Shown here: piece after piece, positions 51,984-60,297 of the stretch | Layout of the letters: each line of letters begins with the position of its first letter | Numbering within the stretch: position 1 is the stretch's first letter | Assembly (NCBI GenBank): GCA_019636555.1 | Contig: JAHBXH010000001.1 | Location: forward strand, 3,568,928-3,632,927 | Length of the DNA: 64,000 nucleotides | Reading direction: 5' to 3' | Origin: Phycisphaeraceae bacterium | GTDB taxonomy: Bacteria; Planctomycetota; Phycisphaerae; Phycisphaerales; UBA1924 | Notes under the pieces: generated by a model | The model's input: only the letters and a program-made list of their open reading frames with translations | Told to the model about the DNA's origin: nothing | The model's database searches: none | Made by a program: the position numbers and the translations under genes

Positions 51984-52250
51984 GTGTCTCAATCCGATTA
52001 CATCACATGCCGCGAGCTGATCGATTTCATTTCGGACTACCTTGAGAGTCGGCTTCCGGCGGAACAGCTTCGGGAATTCGAGCGACACCTTGCGGTTTGT
52101 CCTTCGTGCGTGAACTATCTGGACGCGTATCGCAAGACGATCGTACTCGGACGGGCGGCGCTCGAGCCGAGCGATGACTCGGCGCGCGGTTCAGCACCCG
52201 AGGGTCTCTTGAAAGCCATCAAAGCGACGCGTCGGAACATGGTCTCGTGA
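51984..52250 (+). CDS. Zinc-finger anti-sigma-like protein (zf-HC2)
   Basis: From GTG 51984, with AAGGAAGA upstream, the product is 88 residues. It has CRELIDFISDYLESRLPAEQ followed by FERHLAVCPSCVNYLDAYR, the Cys-x(n)-His-x3-Cys-x2-Cys zinc pattern of anti-sigma factor domains. It has no membrane span, so it would be cytoplasmic. No ECF sigma gene is adjacent. Its stop overlaps the start of a SpoIIE-like phosphatase gene (GTGA). The frame is open further upstream but without character, and the ribosome site supports the GTG start. Confidence 0.82.
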   Translation: MSQSDYITCRELIDFISDYLESRLPAEQLREFERHLAVCPSCVNYLDAYRKTIVLGRAALEPSDDSARGSAPEGLLKAIKATRRNMVS

Positions 52251-53113
52251 TCAATCAAGCAGAGCAAGTCGATGCGCGCCGGATCGCCTGCATGGAAGTC
52301 TGGGGCGGGCACGACGGCTTCGTCGGAGAAGTTTCTGTTCCGGGGAACGACGTCTTTGTCGGGTGCACGCCGCACGTCGGCGACGCGCAGGGCGGCGATA
52401 TCTACTACGTTTCGAACTGTGCCGCGGGAATGATCACGCGGTTCGTCCTGGCGGATGTTGCCGGCCACGGGAGCGTGGTGGCCGCCTCGGCGGCATCGCT
52501 GCGCGATCTGATGCGCCGCTATATAAACACAGCGGATCAGCGGAAATTCGCGCGAGCACTGAACAAGAAATTCGCCAGTGATGCCGGGCGATTCGCGACC
52601 GCCGTTCTCGTTACGTACTTCTCGCCCACCGATCACGCGGTCATTTGCAACGCCGGGCATCCCCGGCCGCTGCATCGGTCGATTCGCACAGGCAAGTGGC
52701 GGTTTCTCGATGGAACGTGCGAAGGAACGCTCGCTTCTGCATCGGCGGGCAAGTTCGGAGCGACAAACCTACCCCTGGGCATCATCCATCCGACCGGCTA
52801 CGAACAGTTCGCGGTGCAGCTTGAAAGAGGCGATTTGCTTGCGCTCTACTCCGACGCATTCCTGGAAGCGTCCGGCTCGGACGGCAAGCCCTGGGGTGAA
52901 GACGGCTTGCTGGATGTGATCAACTCGGTTGATGCGTCCGATCCTTCGCAATTCCGGACGCTCGTGCTCGCGGAGATTGCTCGCCGCACCGGCGCACCGA
53001 CACTTGATGATGACGCGACGATGGTCGTGCTCCATCACAACGCATCTGATCCGCCCACGCAGAGCCTCAAAGAGCGCATTGTTGTGCTCGGAAAAGTGCT
53101 CGGCCTTCGATAG
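52247..53113 (+). CDS. SpoIIE/RsbU-type PP2C-like phosphatase
   Basis: The 288-residue protein has the SpoIIE phosphatase pattern: GDAQGGDIYYVS, then FVLADVAGHGSVVAASAASL with metal-binding Asp and the Gly-His-Gly motif, TAVLVTYFSP, ICNAGHPRPL, LPLGI, GDLLALYSDAFLEA and DDDATMVVL. All expected metal-site acids seem present. These enzymes dephosphorylate anti-anti-sigma (STAS) proteins in partner switching. It has no sensor domain. The start is GTG 52247, in a 4-bp overlap with the zinc-finger gene, which suggests that the two regulate one pathway. No STAS gene is in the window. Confidence 0.9.
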   Translation: MINQAEQVDARRIACMEVWGGHDGFVGEVSVPGNDVFVGCTPHVGDAQGGDIYYVSNCAAGMITRFVLADVAGHGSVVAASAASLRDLMRRYINTADQRKFARALNKKFASDAGRFATAVLVTYFSPTDHAVICNAGHPRPLHRSIRTGKWRFLDGTCEGTLASASAGKFGATNLPLGIIHPTGYEQFAVQLERGDLLALYSDAFLEASGSDGKPWGEDGLLDVINSVDASDPSQFRTLVLAEIARRTGAPTLDDDATMVVLHHNASDPPTQSLKERIVVLGKVLGLR

Positions 53114-53252
53114 GCGCGTGACACGTTCCGCGCCCCGTGGGCATCGGAAGAGCACGTTCGTCAACAAATGAGTTCCGCGTGAAGCGTTCGCGGCGATAAC
53201 GCATCCCGGTGGATGCGCGGCGCGATCGATCCGCGCACAACAGGGGATAACC

Positions 53253-53801
53253 ATGAACAAGTCGCTCGCACTTTCGCTGCTCGCTCTTCCGATCGCTTTG
53301 GCCGCGGTCGGCGGCATGGGCGCCGCCGAATACGCGTGCTGCGAGGCGGATAGCCCGGCCGGCAGCTCAGTTTCGCTCAAGCCCGTGCTGACGCTCGAGG
53401 GCGCCAATCGCGTTCTCGAGGCGGCGATCAACGAAGCCCGCAAACGCAACGCCGGCGGCGCGATCGCGGTCGTCGACGACGGGGGCAACCTCATCGCGTT
53501 TCAGCGGGTCGACGGCACATTCGCGGCGGGCGCGGAAGTTTCGATCGGAAAAGCCAGGACTGCCGCGCTCTTCAAGAAGCCGACTCGCGCCTTTGAGGAA
53601 TCGATCAACAAGGGCCGAACCGCGCTTGTTGGAGTCAATGCGATGACACCGCTGCAGGGCGGCATTCCGATCGAGCGCGACGGAGCCATCATCGGCGCGA
53701 TCGGCGTCAGCGGGGCGCATTCACAAGGCGAAGACGAAGAAATCGCTCTCGCCGGCGCCGCTGCTGTCGCATCCTCCGGCGCAACCTCAGCTGCAAAGTA
53801 A
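53253..53801 (+). CDS. Exported heme-binding-like protein (GlcG/HbpS, DUF336)
   Basis: The 182-residue protein has a signal peptide (LALSLLALPIALAAVGGMGA) and the GlcG/HbpS domain: GANRVLEAAINEARKRNAGG, AIAVVDDGGNLIAFQRVDG, SIGKARTAALFKKPT, and LQGGIPIERDGAIIGAIGVSGA near the end. Members bind heme or cobalamin or act as accessory proteins in glycolate and diol metabolism. AGGGG lies before ATG 53253. It is followed 46 bp later by the double-YHS lipoprotein gene. A short inverted repeat (53201-53216) lies in its leader, without a T run. Confidence 0.85.
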   Translation: MNKSLALSLLALPIALAAVGGMGAAEYACCEADSPAGSSVSLKPVLTLEGANRVLEAAINEARKRNAGGAIAVVDDGGNLIAFQRVDGTFAAGAEVSIGKARTAALFKKPTRAFEESINKGRTALVGVNAMTPLQGGIPIERDGAIIGAIGVSGAHSQGEDEEIALAGAAAVASSGATSAAK

Positions 53802-53847
53802 TCGCGATTCGCTTCACACTCACGCCAAAAAACATCGAGACTTCCAC

Positions 53848-54762
53848 ATGATTACCACACGCGCTCGTTCACTCTGCCTTGTCGCCGGCCTCATGCTCGG
53901 GATCGCGGCCTCGCTCGCAGGATGTCAATCCGGACCGGGACGCTGCGTCGGCGTTGCCGACGCGACGACGAAGGACACAAAGGTGCTTCTCAATCTGGAT
54001 TCGGAGGGACTTGCAATCCAAGGCTACGACCCGGTCGCCTATTTCACCGACGCGAAGGCGGTAAAGGGTGACGAATCCATCCGATCAACGTACGAAAGCG
54101 CGGTCTATTACTTCGCATCCGCACAACACAAACAGGCGTTCGATGCTGCTCCGGACAAATATGCCCCGCAGTTCGGAGGTTACTGCGCGTACGCCGCATC
54201 GATCGACGCGATTTCTCCAATCGATCCAACGTACTGGGAGGTTGTGAATGGGCGCTTGCTCTTGCAGCACAACAAGAAGGCGTGGGATCTCTGGCATCAG
54301 GACCCGGCGAGCAACCTCGTGAAAGCTGACAAGAACTGGCCCGGCATTGTGGATCGAAATGGGACCGCGCCACGTTCGCTTGTCAACGTCGATTCGAGCG
54401 GCCTCGCTCTCGACGGGTTCGACCCGGTGACATATTTCACGCAGCCAAAGCCCGTGAAAGGCGACCCCGCACTCGCACGCACTTTCGCCGGTGCGACCTA
54501 TTACTTCGTCAGCGCGGACAACAAGAACATGTTCGAGAAGGAGCCGACAAAGTACGTTCCTGAGTTCGGCGGATTCTGCGGCTACGCGGCATCGATCAAC
54601 AAAGTCTCTCCTGTAAATCCTGAAATCTACCAACTCGTCGATGGCAAGCTGGTTCTTCAGCACACCGACGAGGCCTACCGGCTCTTCAATCAGGACACCA
54701 GCGGGAACTACACAAAGGCCGAGCAAAACTGGCCGAGCCTTTCGCACCTGCGCTGCAACTGA
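53848..54762 (+). CDS. Lipoprotein with two tandem YHS domains
   Basis: The 304-residue protein has a lipoprotein signal peptide ending ASLAGCQS, with Cys26 as the likely lipidation site. Two similar halves follow (about 48-160 and 178-300). Each has the pattern L.L.G[YF]DPV.YFT..K.VKGD, YYF.SA.[HN]K..F...P.KY.PEFGG[YF]C.YAASI. Domain duplication is evident by eye. The Cys after FGG in each half is a candidate metal ligand. It is related to the Trx/YHS protein at 46116. It may be a copper- or other metal-handling envelope protein; this is inference from the family. Confidence 0.85.
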   Translation: MITTRARSLCLVAGLMLGIAASLAGCQSGPGRCVGVADATTKDTKVLLNLDSEGLAIQGYDPVAYFTDAKAVKGDESIRSTYESAVYYFASAQHKQAFDAAPDKYAPQFGGYCAYAASIDAISPIDPTYWEVVNGRLLLQHNKKAWDLWHQDPASNLVKADKNWPGIVDRNGTAPRSLVNVDSSGLALDGFDPVTYFTQPKPVKGDPALARTFAGATYYFVSADNKNMFEKEPTKYVPEFGGFCGYAASINKVSPVNPEIYQLVDGKLVLQHTDEAYRLFNQDTSGNYTKAEQNWPSLSHLRCN

Positions 54763-54852
54763 TCCATGTTTCTCGCCTCAGCTCTCAAGGTATTGCCGTC
54801 AACCAACACGGGATCGCAAGCCCCGCGATCGACCCCGCTTCCGGAGACACTC

Positions 54853-56517
54853 ATGAATCGCTTCGCTCTTCTCTCGATCGCCGTTGCATTCTGCACCAGC
54901 CCAGTCGGCCAAACTGTTCTTGCGGCGTCTCGCCAATCGCCGCCGGTTCCGGACTCAATCATCGATCTTCGGTCGGTCTCGGCGGCGCAACTTGTCGGTG
55001 CGCAGTGGCGCTATCTCGACGCGGCGATTGTCGAAGACACGAATCGCCTGGCCGGACCTGACAACAAGCCGACTGGTATATCGACGCCCACGCGAAATGT
55101 CTCACCCCGGCCCGGCACCGACAGTTTCGACAACGCTCCGTGGATTCAGGTCGAACCGAATCAACTCGAAGCGCGAAAAACCGCGGGCAAACTCGCGTTC
55201 GGTTGGTATCGCCTGAGTCTGACCGTGCCCGAAACAGTTCGCGGCCGCGGCGTGAGCGGCGACATGATCGTGTTCGACATCACGGCGGACGACTATTCAG
55301 AAATCTGGGTCGATGGCGTGCTTACACCGGTGCTTGGTTCATCAAGCAACGGACTTGGCAGCGGATGGAACGCGCCGAACCGCGTGGTCGTCGATGCGAA
55401 TGCTCGCCCCGGCTCCAAGCACGAGATCGCTGTTTTCGTTGCAAACGCGCCGCTCTCGGCACCGCCCTCCAACTACATCTGGATCCGTAGCGCCACCCTG
55501 GGCTTTTACAAACCCGGCAGACTCGCCGGTGCTCGGCCGGTCGAAACCAGAATTACACGCAAGACCACGGCGCTCGATGCGATTCTGGCTCCGAACACTC
55601 AGGCGGAGCTGCTCGCCGACGGATTCGCCTTTACTGAAGGACCGGTGTGGGTTCCACGCGCTTCAGAGTTCCGCTATGGCGGCGGCGGCAACGGCGGCTA
55701 TCTGCTCTTCAGTGATCCGAATCAGAACGTGATCCACCGATACGACCCGCAGTCGGGCCGGGTTTCGATCTTCCGCGCTTCGAGCGGTTACACGGGCGAA
55801 GCTGGAGCCGAAATCAGCGAGTATTTTCAGCCGGGGTCCAACGGACTCGCGCTCGATCCTCAAGGCCGCCTCACGATCTGCGAGCACGGCAACCGGAGAG
55901 TGACGCGCCTCGAACCCAACGGCACGATTACGGTGCTCGCCGACCAAGACGGCGGCAAGCGATTGAACAGCCCGAATGATCTGATCTACCGCTCCGACGG
56001 AACGCTCTTTTTCACCGATCCCCCGTTCGGGCTGCCCAAGGCTTTCGATGATTCTCGGAAGGAGTTGGCCTACTCAGGTGTCTACTGCGTTTACAACGGA
56101 CAGCTCCGGCTCGCGTCGCGCGAGCTCAAGGCTCCCAATGGACTGGCATTCAGCCCCGACGAACGCTTCCTCTACGTTGACAACTGGGAGGAATCGCGCA
56201 AGGTTGTGCTCCGGTATGAGGTCACCCCTTCCGGTGAACTTGTGAATCAAACCACCTTTTTCGACATGACTTCCGTCCCCGGCGAAATCGCGCTGGATGG
56301 GCTCAAAGTCGATCATGGTGGGAATGTGTTTGTCTCCGGTCCCGGCGGCATCTGGATCATTTCGCCAGCAGGCGAGCACCTGGGAACCATCTCGATTCCG
56401 GAACTACCCGCAAATTTTGCTTTTGGCGACGATGACGGCCGTTCTCTTTACATGACCGCCCGAACGGGTCTCTACCGGATCCGGCTCGAAACATTCGGCG
56501 CAACCTCCAGCCGTTGA
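54853..56517 (+). CDS. Secreted SMP-30/gluconolactonase-like beta-propeller protein
   Basis: From ATG 54853 the product is 554 residues with a signal peptide (FALLSIAVAFCTSPVGQTVLA). Residues about 30-230 form an unassigned beta-rich domain (FGWYRLSLTVPETV; GDMIVFDITADDYSEIWVDG), which resembles a carbohydrate-binding-type beta sandwich. Residues 245-550 are the SMP-30/LRE propeller with metal-site segments: AFTEGPVW, GSNGLALDPQGRLTICEHGNRR, NSPNDLIYRSDGTLFFTDPPFGL, APNGLAFSPDERFLYV, LDGLKVDHGGNVFVSGPGG. Lactone hydrolysis, possibly of gluconolactone made by the dehydrogenase at 50650, is likely. An ATG 29 codons earlier is possible but would precede the signal peptide. Confidence 0.85.
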   Translation: MNRFALLSIAVAFCTSPVGQTVLAASRQSPPVPDSIIDLRSVSAAQLVGAQWRYLDAAIVEDTNRLAGPDNKPTGISTPTRNVSPRPGTDSFDNAPWIQVEPNQLEARKTAGKLAFGWYRLSLTVPETVRGRGVSGDMIVFDITADDYSEIWVDGVLTPVLGSSSNGLGSGWNAPNRVVVDANARPGSKHEIAVFVANAPLSAPPSNYIWIRSATLGFYKPGRLAGARPVETRITRKTTALDAILAPNTQAELLADGFAFTEGPVWVPRASEFRYGGGGNGGYLLFSDPNQNVIHRYDPQSGRVSIFRASSGYTGEAGAEISEYFQPGSNGLALDPQGRLTICEHGNRRVTRLEPNGTITVLADQDGGKRLNSPNDLIYRSDGTLFFTDPPFGLPKAFDDSRKELAYSGVYCVYNGQLRLASRELKAPNGLAFSPDERFLYVDNWEESRKVVLRYEVTPSGELVNQTTFFDMTSVPGEIALDGLKVDHGGNVFVSGPGGIWIISPAGEHLGTISIPELPANFAFGDDDGRSLYMTARTGLYRIRLETFGATSSR

Positions 56518-56550
56518 GATCAACCCGATTCTGCGGCATCGAAGCAATCG

Positions 56551-56781
56551 ATGTCCGAGTCGGTCGCAACCATCATCCTCATCCTTGCCGCGGCATACGC
56601 CGGAATCGGAATCGCAATCGGCGGCTGGTTCGTTTTCGCCGGCATCGCCCGAATCGATCAGGCAACGGCCCATGTATCGCTCGGCTTCCGGCTGATCATC
56701 TGGCCGGGTGCCGCGGCACTCTGGCCCTGGGTACTCGTGAAGTTCGCAAACGCCCGCCCTCGGGGGGGAGAGCATCCATGA
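56551..56781 (+). CDS. Small two-span membrane protein of the redox module
   Basis: The 76-residue protein has two hydrophobic segments: VATIILILAAAYAGIGIAIGG and LIIWPGAAALWPWVLVKF. I do not recognise a named family. It is followed by a 49-residue gene (4-bp overlap), a ferric-reductase/Rieske fusion gene and a membrane-anchored Cys protein, all overlapping. It therefore probably belongs to one membrane complex with them. It begins 34 bp after the gluconolactonase-like gene. Confidence 0.65.
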   Translation: MSESVATIILILAAAYAGIGIAIGGWFVFAGIARIDQATAHVSLGFRLIIWPGAAALWPWVLVKFANARPRGGEHP

Positions 56782-56927
56782 CACGCGATCTTCGGCGGAT
56801 GCATCGCGCGGCATGGATCCTGATCACTCCGGCGTTGGCTCTGCTGCTCGTTCTCGCGATCGTTGCACACAGACGCGCAGTCCGTGTTCTGGATAGCCAA
56901 ACTCCAACTCCGGAGACGCGCCGATGA
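56778..56927 (+). CDS. Tiny single-span membrane protein of the redox module
   Basis: The 49-residue protein has a basic start (TRDLRRMHRAAW) and one membrane segment (ILITPALALLLVLAIVAH). Its ATG overlaps the previous stop and its stop overlaps the next start (both ATGA), so it is inserted in a chain of translational coupling. That makes it a likely real gene in spite of its size. Function unknown. Confidence 0.65.
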   Translation: MTRDLRRMHRAAWILITPALALLLVLAIVAHRRAVRVLDSQTPTPETRR

Positions 56928-58015
56928 GCGTCGGGTATCGCGCGGTTCAATGGAGTGCGCACAAGCGCGTGTACGACACGATCGCGTGCGGCGCTGCAGC
57001 GCTTTACGTGCTCGGTTTCGTCGCCGTGGGGAAGTTTCTTTGGAGATCGCCGCACCAGGTCTCGGACGAAATCCTCATCATGCGCGCGCTCGGTTCGTGC
57101 GCGATCGTCCTGTTTCATGTAATCCTGTGCATCGGCCCTCTTGCGAGACTCGATCCGCGTTTTCTCCCGGTTCTCTACAACCGGCGGCACCTTGGAGTTC
57201 TGACATTCCTGATCGCCCTCGCGCACGCGTCGATCGCCGTCGGTTATTACCACGGTTTCGGTGTTGTGAATCCGGCACTTTCACTCCTCACCAGCAGCAC
57301 TCGCGTTTCATCGATCGAGGCGTTCCCTTTCGAGTGGCTCGGCCTCTGCGCCCTGATCATCATGTTCTTCATGGCAGCCACGAGTCATGACTTCTGGCTG
57401 CGCAATCTTTCGAGCCGAAGCTGGAAGCGGCTTCACATGCTGGTGTATGTCGCGTATGCGCTTCTCGTCGGGCATGTTGCGCTCGGCGCGTTGCAGACCG
57501 ATCGCGGCATGCTCGCTCCCGCCCTGATGGCTTGCGGCGCGGCCCTGGTTTGCGGGCTGCATATCGCCGCGGCAGAGAAAGAACGGCGGGGCGATGTCGG
57601 CGTTCAAACAAGCATCGAATCAGACGAGACATGGGTTGATGCGGGTCCTGTCACGGGCATTCCCGCAAATCGCGCACGCAATGTGTGTACACCCGGAGGG
57701 GAGCGCATCGCGGTCTTTCGGCATGATGGCGGCATTTCCGCCGTGACCAACGTTTGCGCACACCAGGGTGGACCGCTCTCCGAAGGAAAAGTCATCGACG
57801 GCTGCATTACGTGTCCGTGGCACGGATGGCAGTACAAGCCCGGTGACGGATGCTCCCCCCCACCGTTTACGGAGAAGATCGCCACCTATCAGGTCCGCGT
57901 CGTTCGCGGTCGAATCGAAGTGAACGCCATGCCGCTTCCGCCGGGAACTCCCATCGAACCCGCCCCCGTTGCCTCGGAAGACTCACTCGGAGCGCCGGAG
58001 GTGGTCCGTGCCTGA
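56924..58015 (+). CDS. Ferric-reductase-like membrane domain fused to Rieske [2Fe-2S] domain
   Basis: The 363-residue protein has six or seven spans in its first 230 residues. Conserved histidines fit a ferric-reductase-like (FRD) di-heme core: SCAIVLFHVILC, RRHLGVLTFLIALAHAS, SWKRLHMLVYVAYALLVGHVAL. Residues 235-345 form a Rieske domain with both cluster motifs, CAHQGGPL and CPWHGWQY, giving Cys-x-His and Cys-x2-His ligands. Electrons could pass between the heme core and the Rieske cluster. The fusion, with two tiny membrane genes before it and a Cys protein after it, looks like a respiratory or maturation complex; direction and partners are unknown. Confidence 0.85.
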   Translation: MSVGYRAVQWSAHKRVYDTIACGAAALYVLGFVAVGKFLWRSPHQVSDEILIMRALGSCAIVLFHVILCIGPLARLDPRFLPVLYNRRHLGVLTFLIALAHASIAVGYYHGFGVVNPALSLLTSSTRVSSIEAFPFEWLGLCALIIMFFMAATSHDFWLRNLSSRSWKRLHMLVYVAYALLVGHVALGALQTDRGMLAPALMACGAALVCGLHIAAAEKERRGDVGVQTSIESDETWVDAGPVTGIPANRARNVCTPGGERIAVFRHDGGISAVTNVCAHQGGPLSEGKVIDGCITCPWHGWQYKPGDGCSPPPFTEKIATYQVRVVRGRIEVNAMPLPPGTPIEPAPVASEDSLGAPEVVRA

Positions 58016-58781
58016 GGAAGTACCCACGACAACAAACGATCAGCCGTTTTATGTCGGGTATCTACCGGTGCCGGCCCCTCTCCGGACGTTCTTCAAGGTG
58101 ATCGCGCCGTTGCTTGTTGCGGGCGTGATCGCGGTCGGACTCGTCGCGGCGAGAACGCAGCGCGATCCCGGCCCGGCACGCTGGAATGACGGAGTCGCGC
58201 AGCAGTTCCGCGGATTCATCGTCCGAACGCCCTACCCCGCTCTGCTTGTTCAATCTGAATCGAGCGGGGGACCGCCTTCGGTTTTTCTGTTGGTGGAAAT
58301 GGGAAAACACGGCGCAGCCCGGGAACTCCCCCCCGATGGCTCCGCGGTCAACATTTCCGGTTGGAAGCTCGATCGCGATGGGCGTCAGATGATTGAACTC
58401 GAGCCCGGATCGGACGCGCTGAAACCCGAGAGCGCGACCAAGTCGATCAATCTCGCCCGTCCGACCCGCCTCGGTACCGTCACCATCACGGGAGAGATCG
58501 TCGATTCCAAGTGCTACTTGGGCGCGATGAAACCCGGAGAGGGAAAAACACATAAAGCATGTGCGACGCTGTGCATCCGGGGCGGCGTTCCGCCGGTTCT
58601 GGTCACCCGCGACGCGCAGACGCGGTTCGAGCATGTTCTGCTTTGCTCCGATACGGGCGATCCGCTGGGACCGGAATTCTGGCCCTTTGTCGCCGACCCG
58701 GTTTCCGTCACCGGAGAGCTCGAAATCCTCGCTGGCATCAAGCGTTTGCGGGTTCCTTCGGGGGGAGTCCGACCGCTCTGA
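58008..58781 (+). CDS. Membrane-anchored Cys-containing protein of the redox module
   Basis: From GTG 58008, with GGAGG upstream and an 8-bp overlap with the Rieske gene, the product is 257 residues. A cytoplasmic N-terminus is followed by one span (VIAPLLVAGVIAVGLVAA) and an exported beta-rich domain. Its C-terminal part has ITGEIVDSKCYLGAMKPGEG followed by HKACATLCIRGGVPPVLV, three Cys and two His in a short region that could bind metal or heme. I do not recognise a named family. Operon position suggests that it is an electron-transfer partner or assembly factor of the ferric-reductase/Rieske protein. Confidence 0.7.
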   Translation: MPEEVPTTTNDQPFYVGYLPVPAPLRTFFKVIAPLLVAGVIAVGLVAARTQRDPGPARWNDGVAQQFRGFIVRTPYPALLVQSESSGGPPSVFLLVEMGKHGAARELPPDGSAVNISGWKLDRDGRQMIELEPGSDALKPESATKSINLARPTRLGTVTITGEIVDSKCYLGAMKPGEGKTHKACATLCIRGGVPPVLVTRDAQTRFEHVLLCSDTGDPLGPEFWPFVADPVSVTGELEILAGIKRLRVPSGGVRPL

Positions 58782-58864
58782 GCCAGGCTTGAGATGTGCC
58801 ACAGAGCGGCTTAGCCGGCATCACAAGGGGGTCCGTTCATCCTCTGATCAAGGAGTCATTCTCC

Positions 58865-59503
58865 GTGACGGCAATCCAAAGCACCCAGGCACAGTTGCGT
58901 CCGCTCGGCATGATCGGCCTGACCCGTGACAACCGATCTTCCGCCGCTTCACCCGCTTCTCACTTCGCCGGCCCCCTCGCAGGTCCGGTCGTTGAGCTTC
59001 TGCGTGAGCTCGCCGGTGTAGTTGCCGCGCTGACCGCAGAGCAATACACGCGGCGCGCCGACGATGCTTTCTTCAAGGGCACGATCGGCGGGCACGTTCG
59101 CCATTGTCTTGATCACATTCGAGCCCTCGTCCGCGGCGTCTCGGGGGACGTCGTCGAATATGACAGGCGGCTGCGGGGAACCGAAATCGAAACCGACCCC
59201 ATCGCCGCGCGAGAAGAGATCCGCGGACTTCGGCGCGAGATCGACGACGTCGCAAGCCTGTCTCTGGACTTGCCGCTCACGGTCCGATTGCTTCCGACCA
59301 AGGACGGTGCGCCGGTCGATCTGCGTTCGACACTCGGACGCGAACTCGCCTTTGTGCTCTCGCACACAATCCATCACAACGCCACGATCAAGGGAATGGC
59401 CGTTGATCTCGGGGTTTCGCTGCCGGGCTCTTTCGGTTACGCGCCCGCGACACTCGCCCATCAATCAGCCTCGGCGAAGGGAAACAGCGCGTGTGCACAC
59501 TGA
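58865..59503 (+). CDS. DinB/YfiT-like metal-dependent protein
   Basis: From GTG 58865, with AAGGAG upstream, the product is 212 residues. The DinB four-helix core is visible: VVELLRELAGVVAALTAEQYT, GGHVRHCLDHIRAL and ELAFVLSHTIHHNATI. The three His positions that bind metal in DinB proteins are present (His in GGHVRH and in SHTIHH). DinB-fold enzymes include thiol transferases and hydrolases; substrate unknown. It overlaps the NRDE gene by 13 bp, so they are co-translated. Confidence 0.8.
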   Translation: MTAIQSTQAQLRPLGMIGLTRDNRSSAASPASHFAGPLAGPVVELLRELAGVVAALTAEQYTRRADDAFFKGTIGGHVRHCLDHIRALVRGVSGDVVEYDRRLRGTEIETDPIAAREEIRGLRREIDDVASLSLDLPLTVRLLPTKDGAPVDLRSTLGRELAFVLSHTIHHNATIKGMAVDLGVSLPGSFGYAPATLAHQSASAKGNSACAH

Positions 59504-60297
59504 CCATCGTGCCGGGATCGGGCGCCCTCCCCTCGACGCTGTTTCGAGTCGTGGTAAACCGCGATGAACAGCGAAGTCGCTGTGAAGCGCTGCCCCCCGT
59601 CGTCCGTCGATTCGGCGCATACGACGCGATTCTTCCGATCGATCCACCTTCGCAGGGCACCTGGATCGGCGTCAACAGCGCCGGTGTCGTGCTCGGGTTG
59701 CTCAACGCGAATCCCGTTGAGCGCCGACCCAAGCCGATCGGGACGCGAAGCCGGGGCGACATTATTCCGAAGTTGCTCGGAGCGGGCGATGTGCGGAGCG
59801 CGATGTCCGCGTTACTCGAACTCGATGCGCGAGAATATCCGCCGTTTCGACTGGTCGCCGTCGAAGCCGGGAGAATCGCCGTTGCCGCGGCGGACGGTTT
59901 GCAGATTACCGTCCAATCGTTCCGCTCGCTCGATCAGCCTTTCATCGCGACTTCTTCGGGCCTGGGCGATCACCTCGTCGAGTGGCCTCGCCGCGATCTT
60001 TTCCTTGAGATCATGACTTCGGGCCTGTCCGCGTTCGAAGCTCAGGATGCTTTTCACCGTCACTCGTGGCCCGACTGTCGCCATCTCAGCGTGGAAATGT
60101 CGCGACCCGACGCACGCACCGTCAGCCGATCGGTCGTGGAGGTGGGCACCGATTCCGTGCGTCTCACCTATCGCTCGCTCTCCAACCAACCTGCGGCCTC
60201 TTCTGTTGTGCGTGCGCGATACACGGTCGCCGAGCGTTCGACAACAAACGCTGATCGCGGCATCTTTGCTTCCTCTCGCACTCGGACGACTGCATGA
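59491..60297 (+). CDS. NRDE family (TANGO2-like) protein
   Basis: The 268-residue protein starts at GTG 59491, with Cys2 as in NRDE/TANGO2 proteins, where the N-terminal Cys may act as in Ntn hydrolases. The family name motif is seen as VVVNRDEQ, followed by GTWIGVNSAGVVLGLLNAN and a later TSSGLGDHL. Human TANGO2 has been linked to heme and lipid handling; bacterial roles are not settled. It overlaps DinB at its start (13 bp) and the ATP-grasp gene at its end (4 bp). Confidence 0.85.
   Translation: MCTLTIVPGSGALPSTLFRVVVNRDEQRSRCEALPPVVRRFGAYDAILPIDPPSQGTWIGVNSAGVVLGLLNANPVERRPKPIGTRSRGDIIPKLLGAGDVRSAMSALLELDAREYPPFRLVAVEAGRIAVAAADGLQITVQSFRSLDQPFIATSSGLGDHLVEWPRRDLFLEIMTSGLSAFEAQDAFHRHSWPDCRHLSVEMSRPDARTVSRSVVEVGTDSVRLTYRSLSNQPAASSVVRARYTVAERSTTNADRGIFASSRTRTTA

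Noticed and set aside
53201..53216. Inverted repeat GCATCC/GGATGC as a terminator
   Set aside because: The stem is only 6 bp and no T run follows; left as a weak leader hairpin.
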